A stretch of 64,000 bases of DNA, from assembly GCA_016165875.1 (NCBI GenBank), contig JABBOT010000003.1, positions 30,051,663 to 30,115,662 of the forward strand, read 5' to 3'. Shown here piece after piece: positions 1 through 10,777 of this stretch. The notes beneath the pieces were generated by a model. It was given only the letters and a program-made list of their open reading frames with translations, had not been told where the DNA came from and ran no database searches. Source of the stretch: Acanthopleura granulata. Its lineage: Eukaryota; Mollusca; Polyplacophora; Chitonida; Chitonidae. The translations under genes were made by a program, and so were the position numbers. Position 1 is the stretch's first letter. Every line of letters begins with the position of its first letter.

Positions 1-2861
1 AGACATATGACTGTAGATCCTAGATAAGCCGTCTGTGGCACACCTTGTGCAGTCTACCTAAGCATTTATACACGTAATGCTAGAACTCTTCTCCCACCTT
101 GGCCATTTGGCAATTATTGTTGCATGAAATTTTTACCTGGCGTCAGAAATTTGATTACATTGAGAAAATAGTTTTGGAGATCAACATTTTTTCCATGGCC
201 TGTACCTGTTGTTTTTAACCGTCTAATTACTGAAGGCAAAGGTTAAAAAAAAATAAAAAAAAAAGGAAGAAAAAAATACAGTTGAAAGAGGAAGGATTAA
301 ATTCAAATTTAGTTTTGAGTGGTGTACGCCTATAAAGGCAGACTGCACAGGTGATGTCTCAGCTGAGCTATCTGCTGTGTGACTGATTGGCTGTACACAC
401 CTGGTCAGGGAATGTGCCACAGTTTGACGAGTCTGTTCATAGGCCAGATCTTGGCACCGTAGCTGCGCCCCACCCCCCTCCTCAAGTAATATGACATGAG
501 ATGTGTGTGTGTAGCCAGTAGTGGATGACATGCCTGTGGTAGACCAGCCTGTCTCTCCTGTGCCCCATGTCTCTCTCTTTCTCTCCCTCCCTCTTTTATT
601 GTTGCCCCCTCTGTCTTGTTTGTGCCAGTGGCTTTGTGGCTTCACTCAGTATTGCCAAAGTTGCTTCCATTTTTGTTATGAGCATCAAGAGACATAACTT
701 TTGCTTTCTTACATACAAATCTTTGTGCTGCCAAAAGAGAGCCGAACGCCAGATAAACAGATAAATAAAACTTAATATCTAGGCCATAGCCTGTAGTTTT
801 CCAAATATTGGTACTGCATTGCTTTTGATGAATTATGACAAGTAACGTTGCTCTAAAATTTTTCACGACCAGTCAGTACATGTAAGACAGCCAACATATC
901 ATTACTTCAGGTCACAGGTTTCCTTAAAGTCAATAAAAGTTCACATGAATATTTCAACGCACACATTTACACAATGTATTTGGATTAGCAGACGCAATGA
1001 TTGTGTACAGCTCACATGGTTTCAGTGAATCTGATTCGTGTTTCTGAAGACTCTACACCTTCGGTTGGTTTCGTTCCGTGGTTTTGAAGATCAGATGAAT
1101 AGCACATTTATTTATCTATTGGTTCTGGAACGCTCAGATCTGCATTTTTATTTTGGCTGAAAGTACTTCTTGTCAACACAAATTTGATATGAAGTGAACA
1201 CAGTATCTCGCGTATTTCACAACTTCACCCAGCCAAATTAGTTTCTATCACTGAAAGTTGCACATTTTCACATTTCGTCTTTGTGATTCATTGTGTAACT
1301 AAATCTGCAGATTGTATTTTTTTTCCCTTGTTTATTTCCACAAACCCTTTTTTTTCATAGTATTAACCATTGACAGATTTTCATCATCATACCCACACTT
1401 GCACTCACAGAGACACACACAAGCTTCAGTTTTACACTTTGATCCAGCCCTGACCTTTTGTGACCTCACAAAAGAGATTCCACTGCACTGCTACAAACCA
1501 GTAATAGATTTGTCACAGGCTAAGTCTACTTCAGTACATGTAATATCGTAGCAGCTCTGCAAGATGTCATGTTCTATTTCTTTGTACTGACTACTCTGCC
1601 TGTTTGTGTCTCACCATCTTTCTGTCTGTTTGTCTGCATGCCTATCAGGTCTGCAAACGTAGCAGTTATTCCAGTGCTATGCTATGTTTTTTCTCTTCTT
1701 CATCTCTATCTTCATACTCCAGCATTACTAAACTTGCGCTGGAAATATGCCAAGACTTTTTATTTGCACCAGTGCATATGGTTTGTCTCACTAGAAGTTG
1801 CTTGTTATTCTTTGTCTGCTATCCTTGATTCTCTGTTATAGATAAGAACATAAGCCTGTTTCTTTAAACATTTATGCAATAAAAATTATCTGGTGTTAAT
1901 GATATATTAGCGTCGGACTAAAAGCCTAAGATTGTAAAAACTTTGATAATCACTCCCGCGACTCTTTGTATTACATACTTGGTTCATGATCATTCTATGT
2001 TCTGATGTCATACACTCTCATCTTACCGGCTTACTGGATAATATGTTCCCTTTTTGATTATTACCCCGATTTCCAAGGTCTTGCTCTCTGACATTCTCTT
2101 TGTTGATACATACTATCCAGACACCCATTGTGGCTCTGTGCTATAGTTACTGAAAATCTATGATGCTGATAGCTGTTGCAATACCTATGTTGTTTGTCCC
2201 ACATCGGAATGTACTCAGGGTTGCTTCCCTTGATATTCTTTATCAAACCAAACTGAAAAACAAAACAAAACAAAACAAAACAAAACAAAACACTGCAGAG
2301 AAGATGTGGATGTCCACAAATAATTACATTTGTCCAACGTCAGAATTTCTTTCTGAGGAAAATACGTATTTTGAGGTGAATTTGGTTAAAATGGGACTCA
2401 TGATGCCCCAGGTTGAGAGACGCAGTGCTGAGTACATTGTGATTGTTGTTGTGGTTGACTGTAGCCTAACTTATAATACCAGTCTGTTATATGTGAACCA
2501 TCGCGATATTATGCTGCTAAAGTTTTGATTGTCCTGCTCATGTTGTACAAGTAAGCCTAACGATGCTGCATAACCCATGATTAGTAATTAAAGGCTGTAT
2601 ATTTTATAATTTGGCTGATTCACTTCTCTGCTGGTGTCCAGTACCGTACATGCATATTTGCAGCTTCAAGTTTGACTTCCCTAAAAGTTTCCCTACAATG
2701 TAAGACAGTGGCTTTGGCTGAATTGATTTTTGCATCAGATGTTCCTTGTTGTTTGTATAATTTCATATTTAGGTGTTTGCATTATAGGATGATTAAACTT
2801 GTATTTTAATGGATTCTTTACAGGAATGTCATTTCTAATATCCACTGTTTCGTCTCTGCAG
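1..2861 (+). other. Intron (last) of the Syt1-like gene
   Basis: No exon is recognisable on either strand. The preceding C2B exon of a synaptotagmin (polybasic lysine strand and NPYYNE-type motif) does not appear here, so it must lie before the window. The stretch is AT-rich, with an (AAAAC)n run at about 2257-2291 and a polypyrimidine acceptor ending in CAG at 2859-2861. Small open frames in it have no splice context or family motif. That it is intron follows from the phase-0 acceptor of the exon at 2862. Confidence 0.7.
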
Positions 2862-3047
2862 AAAGTGACGCTTGCTATCACGGTGGTTGACTACGATCGT
2901 ATCGGCACCTCAGAGCCGATTGGTCGCACCATGCTGGGCTGCAACTCGTCAGGCACAGAACTGCGTCATTGGAGCGACATGCTCGCCAACCCCCGGCGTC
3001 CCATCGCCCAGTGGCACACGCTTCAGGAAGTCCCCGAGAAGAACTAA
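2862..3047 (+). CDS. Syt1: Synaptotagmin-1-like, last coding exon (C-terminal half of C2B)
   Basis: Encodes 61 residues then TAA. It carries the end of a C2B domain: [15 protein letters not shown] (calcium-loop 3, with both Asp of the DYD motif) followed by [20 protein letters not shown], the signature end of Syt1-type C2B domains. The loop reads TSEPIG, as I recall for Drosophila Syt1, rather than vertebrate KNDAIG. Synaptotagmin-1 is the vesicle calcium sensor for fast exocytosis; C2B binds Ca2+, PIP2 and SNAREs. The exon starts at a clear CAG acceptor in phase 0. The tail after WHTL is only [12 protein letters not shown], shorter than the usual 12-15 residues. The rest of the gene lies upstream of the window. 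The family call is firm; the exact paralogue within the Syt1/2 group is likely but not proven. Confidence 0.93.
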   Translation, partial: KVTLAITVVDYDRIGTSEPIGRTMLGCNSSGTELRHWSDMLANPRRPIAQWHTLQEVPEKN

Positions 3048-3522
3048 ATGTCACCCGCAGAGACGCAGAAACGCGGGCAGGTGACGTAATAGACGGTTCT
3101 AAACTCCACTGCTCAGCGCTGTTTTAACCAATGGCAAAAAGTGTTGACGTTGACTGCGTTTTGCCCCAGAGACAATGTGTAGACCAATCAGATTCCAATT
3201 CCTCACACCAAGTACTATTTTATTCCCGTTCAAGGACAGGGTTAGTGTGGACTTGTTCTACTTATCATGTGCATGTGAACAAGTATTCAGTTGGACATTT
3301 AGCCTTTATACGCTTTGTAGAGGTCATGACCTTTGACACGCACTCAACGTGTCACGGTCACAGGTGTTTGCTGTTGTGGCAACAAGAGTGTGAAATGAGA
3401 TGGGACATTAAATACTGACTGAGATGGGGTGGAAAGCTAGTCCAAGTCCCATATCTTCTGTGTACATGACAGAGTCATTATTTTGGCTAACAACAACATA
3501 TTAGCGTCACAGTGCATTATAT

Positions 3523-3578
3523 ATATAACAATTTATATATACACACATATATATATATATATATATAAATTGTTATAT
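3523..3578. repeat. AT-rich perfect inverted repeat around an (AT)n tract
   Basis: Positions 3523-3541 and 3560-3578 are 19-base reverse complements with no mismatch (core motif taacaattta). They surround an (AT)n microsatellite, so this can form a cruciform or a hairpin if transcribed. It sits about 480 bp after the Syt1-like stop codon and may be in its 3' UTR. Confidence 0.8.
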
Positions 3579-6500
3579 GTTCATAGTTAAGGAACTTAAC
3601 AAATTCAGTGTCACAATTAGTAGCACACTAGGTATGCTTATTAAAGCCAGGGATTATGTGTCAACAAATAGACAGATATCTTAATTAACTTGGAAAATAT
3701 TTATTGTAAAAGGTAAGTTTTATCTCATAGTATTTATAAGAAGAATAGGCTGGATCTACTGAAGTGTGTGCTACAGAGAAGTGACTGCCTTGCGGCCAAC
3801 AGTCATTTGATAGATCAGTTCATATCGACTGACATGGTTCAGCTCTAACTTTTGTTTAAGCTTCTTTATAAAACTTTTGTTATCGCTTTTATTAAAACTA
3901 GCTGGGCTTTTACAAGTTTTGAGAAAAATTTTTAATGTCTCTTTAAAATGAAAGTTAAAAAAAAAAAGGCACTTGAAGGGTTAAAAGAAAGTGCCAAATC
4001 GCAATTTCTAATCTGGAAGGACTTCACTGGCTGAAATATTCTCAAGCTTTCTTATGTTATTGTGCCTGAGTCTCACACTAGAAGGTTACATTTCACACCC
4101 AGTGGTTTTTAAGATGTGATACAGCTATGTATATAGGATTGTAGATTTGTTGTTTAGAACATTGTTTCTATAAATGTGATATTTTGTCCATGGGAGTTTT
4201 CGTCAAAATTTTCTCTGAAAAGGTGTAGTGATGAACATGTAGTAATGTTAAATAAGGAACTCGGAATAAGACGCAGTGACAAACTTATATGACATACATA
4301 GGAGATTTGAAGATCAAGAGAACAAAAATGAATTGATGAATATTTATTTATAGGAATTAAACTTAAACACAAACCATTCATAATCGCTGTTTCATGACCT
4401 TATTTACCGTTTTCTTTTGTTTTCGAGGGGTGGAAAAAATGGGTTGCCATCATGCAGTTGACACTGAAACAGCTGACTGAAAGTTAAAACACTGACAATG
4501 GCAGCTCAGCTTACAGGTTACCCCAGTGTCTAAAGTAACCATGAAGTAGAAAAGAACGCGGGGTTATTTTGCGTAGATCCAAAATATAATCAGATGATTA
4601 ATTTCATGTATGAACTATGGATTATGATGTATATGGTAATTGGTGGCTCATTTACGATATATGTTCTTGTTTATTTATTTAATATATAGGAAGACTCTTT
4701 ACTTCAAATATGGGTATTACAATATATTTGGTTTCTCGCGATGCTACTGGTTGTGTTATAACAGCGTACTTAGCTGTCTAATCAGCAGCTGATTGTACTT
4801 CTGTGAGCTGTGGTTTTATTCTTAAGTACATATGTATACATGTGTAGGGTAATAGTTTATATCTATTTGAGGTTCACCCTGTCTGGCATTTATTCCGAAA
4901 ACTTTTTACAAGAGAATGGCATTTAAAGTCTCCGGTGTTCACATTCCATGAATGACCAAACTTTACAAATCACCTTAGGGAAAATACTGTAACCTTTCAC
5001 GTGCCAGGACATAGAATGCCACTGTGGACAGTTCTGCATTCCACGTGGTGTTGAGAAACTTTCTGTGGATCTCACTGCAGTATACCTTTATTTCAATACT
5101 CCTTTATGGTGTTGCACACTCAGTGATCTGGACCAAGTTCCCGCTAACACATTGTACTTAATTCGTCTCTTTATGTTAAGAGATCTAACATGTAAATGTA
5201 CATAATGTATATCAGTGTGTTCAGTTTCAGTCAGCAACTAATCCATAAAGACACATGGTGCAATGTAAGTGATACGTATATGAATGTTTAACACACATGA
5301 ATACATGTATCTGAGTATTGAAGACATGTATTCTGATGGGAATGGAACCAATTTTATGATACAGCAGAAGCAGGAGTATGAATTTCATCAGCTCTACTTG
5401 GAAAAAAAACCCCACAAAAACGGCAAATACATTTTGATCAAAGAGTTTACCCAGGGCTGTACAGGATACTACACAGGAGGACATTCAAAAGGTTCATGAT
5501 CTCTTGTGAATCCCAGTGGATCCTGTAACAGTTTGATGGGTTGACTGGGGGGGGGGGAAGTGTTGGATTTCACTTGAGGTCAGCTGTGATTGCACAGTTT
5601 CATTAAGCATGCATTTAACTTGACCTTCTTCCACAGTGTCATCTAGTGGACCATATATGTTTGCTGGTCATGACTTCAATTCCAGTCCTCTTCCCTGTAC
5701 TGTTCCAAGATATGTACATGTACTAAAATTCTGATAGGCAACTCTCGTGATTTACTCTTTACTTAGACCTAGAGACCAGACTGAGACCAGATTCTGAATG
5801 TGGGCTGCATGGGATGCAAGAGTGTCAATGATTTTATTTCTCCTTGCTTTTTTTCAACCAGATATTTTGCCATTAGTGAACAGTTGATGAGAATGGATGT
5901 TTCAAGCACTGGTATACACCTGTACTCGCCTGAAGCTTATCTTTCATGCAGGTGCTGTCAGTACTTTCTGAATACTTCGGCCCGTTGATGATTTAGCGAC
6001 AGTTTGGGTTCTATTAGTGCTGAATTGCCTGAAGACTACTTCCTCTGAGTTGCTTTTTATTTTGGGTAATGTGGAGTAAAATAGGCTCACTAATGTACAT
6101 GCACCAGGGCTGTAATATTTTTCTGTGTGTTGAATAGAAATGCACAGCATACAACTACATGCTGTAGTGCCTGAGCTGTCTTGAAACAATGAATACATGT
6201 GGACATGAACTTTTCAGCTGTCCTTACTCTGCACAAGCGTAATGGTAATACTTTTCAACCCTATGAAACACATACAAGAGAGGCAGCCTTTTTCCCCGCG
6301 ATTTTTACCGTGTGAATATTGGGAGTGGAAGTCTAAAGTACAGTTGGTGTCCCCACAGCTCATGTTCAGGATCTGTTATAAACACATTATTATAGAATTA
6401 GATTATACCGTTACAGTTTTCGTTCTTTTTTTTTTCCTGGCTTGTTTTATTTTTATTTTCTTGAAACATTGCTCAGTTTTGTAGTGATTTACCTCGTGTG

Positions 6501-7639
6501 TTTTAGTGTAGATTATTTATGAATATAGTGTTTTGACTCCTTGTTAAGTTTATTGTATGTATATTGCTCATGGCAGTGTATTTTTTTCCGTATCTCTCTT
6601 ATTCATGTATGTATATATATATATATATAGATATATATCTGCCCACAGCAACATACAGGCAAACTCGGGATAGGTCTGTATCCTGTGTTGGTTGGGGAGT
6701 ACAATATTCTTTGCGATGGAGAAGTGAAATTTTTTAGGGATATACAGCAAAGTCACAGGCTAGTAAGGTTATGATATTTACTTCTTTTTAGTCCACCTTT
6801 TTGCTGCAGTTAATATCAAAGGTCACAGTATTTTTGTTGCCATTGTTTTGTTGATGATGTACAGCCCCTTGTTGTACCCAGTAGATGTGTTCACAGCATA
6901 ATATTACTGGATATTGTGAATGTCCTTGTTGATTAAGTAATAAAGACAGTATTGTCTCAGTCTGACAAAAAATACAACTTGGCTCTTTATTTCCTTCCAT
7001 ATTACAGACCAAGTAATACTGTTGAGTATCTAAATTAGTGCATGCTGTGATATTCATCCTGAGCAATGACTGAATGATTAACGCCACATCGGCAATATTT
7101 CAGGAACATTGTGGAAATAGCGTCTGATTCACATGAAAGCTATCTGCTGAGCACAATTATTTGAGGCACACCCTTTATACACAGTATTCCCACTTTCTTG
7201 TCACTGTATATGGAGAGCTATTGGCTGAGCATTCATCTGCCTTCTGCTGTATCACATGATCAGTTGTGTTGTCAACAGCCACCTTGTTCTAGTGCCACGT
7301 GCTATAGTGTTTGATTGGACGCAGACGTTTGTCTGTTGAGCACATTTCACGGGACCATCACACCTGGCGAGATTGTGAGCAAGAGAGGCAAGATGTATCA
7401 TGGATGCTCCACATTTTTCTCATGGGTTCTGTAACTAGGCAAAATTCTCTGTACCAATAATGGTTGTGTGGACTCTGGGCAAACTGTGGTACTGTATACT
7501 TCCTTCAAACAACATGTGCTTTAGGGTTTAGGTTTCAGCATATATAATTGGGTTACTGATCAGACGATAGTCCTTTGTTGGCAAAACTGCATAATGCTTT
7601 CTTTCAAGGGAAAGACTGTGTGAAATGAAGATACGCTAA

Positions 7640-8048
7640 GTAAAAAGTCCATTAAAAAACTGTATCTGAAAATCCCTTTACTGATTTTTTCAGATTTTTT
7701 TTCTCACCAAATTAAATGCCGTCAAATGTTTTGATTGTGTGGTGGATTGTAATGACCAGTATTGATAGCGTGTCAACGGTGACGTCAGACCGGCCTTTCT
7801 CTGGCCTTGCAGCAGAACTTAAATATAGCTGTTCTATACAAAGGCACACATTACAGGAGCATGGTTGACAAGAACTTTATTTAGAGCTGGACACAAAGGT
7901 GTACAGAAAGCTTTGTGATGTCACGGTTGACACACGCTATCAATATGGTCCATAAAATCACCGTATAATCAAAACATTTGACTGCATTTAACTTGGTGAA
8001 AAAATTGGTGAACTCATTTTCAGATACAGTTTTTAACGGGCTTTTTGT
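7640..8048. mobile_element. Palindromic MITE-like element with arms of about 130 bp
   Basis: The segment at about 7650-7784 is the reverse complement, with scattered mismatches, of about 7918-8037. Shared blocks include actgtatctgaaaat, gtcaaatgttttgatt and attgatagcgtgt. The similarity runs weakly outward through aaaaagtcc / gggcttttt to about 7640 and 8048. A spacer of about 130 bp separates the arms. There is no open frame for a transposase, so a non-autonomous foldback or MITE is the likely class. No target-site duplication could be fixed with confidence. Confidence 0.8.
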
Positions 8049-8397
8049 TCACCATAACTTGGTTTTTGTGAGGTGTTTCCCTTTCATGAAGACTACACCA
8101 GACGTTTCAAATCATCACCTTTACAGCTGTGTTGATTTCTCAGGTACCTTGTTATGTGTGATGGTTTCCTCTCACAATTAACCTGACTGGCCATTGTCTT
8201 GTGAGATGGCCCTCAGTCCAGTGCTCGATGCCACTGAGTGCCCCACCATTTATTCATAACTATGCTGTGCAGCTTTTTCAAAACACTGAAAGGTGACGAC
8301 AAATTCAAATTCCTTGAAGTGCCAATACTTTATTATCACATTCTATGCTGCTTGGATACATATCTTTGCTGCAGAGAACAGTTATCTAGTTCAGCTA

Positions 8398-8614
8398 CCC
8401 TATTTCTTCTAATTTTTGTGGCATGCGGTCTGTCCTTTTCAGTGACTATAAATGGAATTATAAGAGGAATACACTCTTTGTCTTTTCTCATATAGTTAGT
8501 CCATCTAATGGCCATCATATCCATATCTTTACTTTTCTGAAAGAACAGGAAGAAAAACTTATTTTTTGCTCTCAGCAGTACTGTTAGGTGTTCCAAACAT
8601 TAGAAGAATTGAGT
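8398..8614. mobile_element. Short TIR element with an 11 bp flanking direct repeat
   Basis: The ends read ccctatttcttctaat and (reverse complement) actcaattcttctaat, an inverted pair of about 16 bp. The flanks at 8387-8397 and 8615-8625 are the same 11 bases, tagttcagcta, which looks like a target-site duplication. The end motif ttcttctaa also appears at the ends of the elements at 29141-29486 and 48683-48939, so this may be a related family. No protein is encoded. Either the TSD is 11 bp, or the true TSD is TA and the rest is coincidence. Confidence 0.7.
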
Positions 8615-10133
8615 TAGTTCAGCTACAGATCTTACTCCTTACACGAAAACAGAAAAAACTTTGAAGATGCCCAGTTTTGACTAATACACAAATAACAACA
8701 TAAATGTAAAACCATGAATGCCAATGACGACATACCTCCTCACACTCTTATCATTTCTCATCCCCTTTTTCATAATTTTTCATTTTTCATAATAAAAAGA
8801 AACAGTGAAGCATTTTGTAAAAAGAGCAGTGTGTAGAAAAAGGAAGTGCTACACAAAAACTTGTACATTGTATACTCATTACCCCCAAAATAAAAGTCCT
8901 CTACACCTTTCACCAAGAAGGAATAACTATTTGTCAACAAGTCATTGTGATTTTTAAGAACATTTCTTGAATATGGCTTTAAACAATAACAAAACTTAAC
9001 AAATCATGTTTATTTTCAAGGCAACGGAGTTAAGAATCAATACACACTCAATCTGTACAAGCACAACACATAATTAAGAACTTAAAACCTGTTCACAGTC
9101 TGTCCTGTACGACCACACTACCAGTGTGTCCAACAATATAATTATAGCCAAAAGCTTACAGAAACGAAAAGCAAGCCAGTGGTCAAATTAGTATTTAGCA
9201 TATTCAATTGTACGAATACCAGATTTAACACATCCATCAAGCCAACGAACTATGAAATGTATAAAAGAAAATGCTGATGGAGTATTACTGGACTCACAAG
9301 TTCTATTCACACTTCACAAAAAAGTACGGAATAAGCATGTTCTGAATTAACATACCTGAAGTATGGGATAACAAGTTCTACAGGTAAATAACAAAAAGCC
9401 TTTGATCTGATTAGCAAGTTTAGCCACACCTAACATAAAGTATTGGATGAACAAGTTACATCAATACTTAAAAAAGAGCATCACAAACGAGTTTTGCCCA
9501 TACTTTACAAACAAAAGTGTGCAATTATCAAGTTCTACCCTGCAGAACATCAACTGAAGATGACTGAATTAACAAGTTTTATCCTTACTTAACCAAAAAA
9601 AGAACCGCATTAAAAAGCTCCATGGTTAACAAACAAACATATTTAAAAAAAAACCACTATGTATGCCTAATATTGGAGACTTTTCTCCAAATTACAACTA
9701 AGTAAAAAATAAAACACTACTAAAACTATTACACTACTTTGAGGGGAAAACAATAAATTTGTCTGAAAAATAGGAATTACATACATATGAAATATATGGT
9801 ATATAAAAATAAAAAAGGAAATAGGTGTGTCCACATTTTGCAATCAGATACAATAAATATGCCCACTTAAAATAATGAATAAACATGTATTGCTGATAAT
9901 ACTGCCAAGAAACATCAAATATCACAACAATTACACTATCCAAAAATATATGTATAAAACAGTGAAAATTATATCACATGAATGCATTGGATGTTTATGA
10001 AGTGCCCATACAGGGTACATACATGTGCATGTTTTATAACAAATCTACAAAAACTCTCATGGTGCTGCTTTGTAAAACAAAAACAATACGAAAAAAGAAA
10101 TCTAGGGTACTAATTCTTATCAATAAATCAATA

Positions 10134-10143
10134 TTTATTTATT
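10134..10143 (-). promoter_or_regulatory. Candidate polyadenylation signals of the KIAA2012-like gene
   Basis: Two overlapping AATAAA hexamers read on the minus strand (plus-strand TTTATT at 10134 and 10138), about 565-575 bp after the stop codon. They are the nearest minus-strand canonical signals I noticed. AT-rich DNA yields such hexamers by chance, so this is only a candidate. Confidence 0.35.
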
Positions 10144-10516
10144 CATTTACTCATCTGATGCAATAACCACTAACACGTCTGTCATTTTTCTAGCTGGAGG
10201 AAGCCGGAGTGCCTGGAATAAACCAACAACCATCACAAATAGTGTCTGAGAACAGCAACTGAGAGCAATCATTCCAGTTTTTTCCAACCGTAACACTCAC
10301 TGTCATTGCATAAGTATAGAGTGCAATGTCCGACCTCAATCAAATGAATAAATTTAACATAATCATGAGACACAAATCTGTCCACCTATATATCACGTAA
10401 GAGATGATTATCACATAGCATTAATCACATGTTTAAAATTATCTCTAAAGATGCCTGTTTATCAATGCCCAATTGTTAACGCACAACATCAGGCTGTACT
10501 GCTGTCTTGGGTGAAT

Positions 10517-10704
10517 GTACCACATCTCTCTGGGTCAGGTTATTGTACCACATCTCTCTGGATCAGGTTATTGTACCACATCTCTCTGGGTCAGGTTATT
10601 GTACCACATCTCTCTGGATCAGGTTATTGTACCTCATCTCTCTGGGTCAGGTTATTGTACCACATCTCTCTGGGTCAGGTTATTGTACCTCATCTCTTTG
10701 GGTA
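10517..10704. repeat. 28 bp minisatellite abutting the KIAA2012-like stop codon
   Basis: About seven head-to-tail copies of a 28 bp unit (plus-strand core catctctctgggtcaggtta). The last unit is divergent and runs into the stop codon at 10708-10710. On the transcribed minus strand it is therefore the first stretch of the 3' UTR. The plus strand is open in three frames only because of this periodicity. Confidence 0.92.
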
Positions 10705-10707
10705 AGT

Positions 10708-10777
10708 TTAACTCTTCTTGGCAGGTTTGGGTTTCAGACCAGGGCGTTTCTTCTTGGAAGGCTCTCCCCCCATTGGC
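10708..10777 (-). CDS. KIAA2012-like exon 21 (residues 1226-1248 and stop)
   Basis: 70 nt: completes Lys, then PMGGEPSKKKRPGLKPKPAK, KS and TAA. The acceptor reads TTTAAG, which lacks the usual pyrimidine before AG and is the weakest acceptor in the model. Phase, basic tail and stop all fit. The minisatellite begins within three bases of the stop. Confidence 0.75.

Larger units (their letters stand above)
3048..10707. other. Convergent intergenic region, no gene seen
   Basis: Lies between the Syt1-like stop codon and the stop codon of the minus-strand KIAA2012-like gene. It must hold the 3' UTRs of both. I found no coding exon. It contains an AT-rich hairpin (3523-3578), an (AT)n run near 6608-6640, a short repeat tail at 7079-7110 (minus), a palindromic element (7640-8048), a MITE-like element (8398-8614) and, next to the KIAA2012-like stop codon, a 28 bp minisatellite. 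The block at about 8640-10200 is very A-rich with many short T-poor runs. Confidence 0.7.

Noticed and set aside
10517..10704. CRISPR-like regular repeats
   Set aside because: The 28 bp units are directly adjacent with no spacers, in an animal gene.
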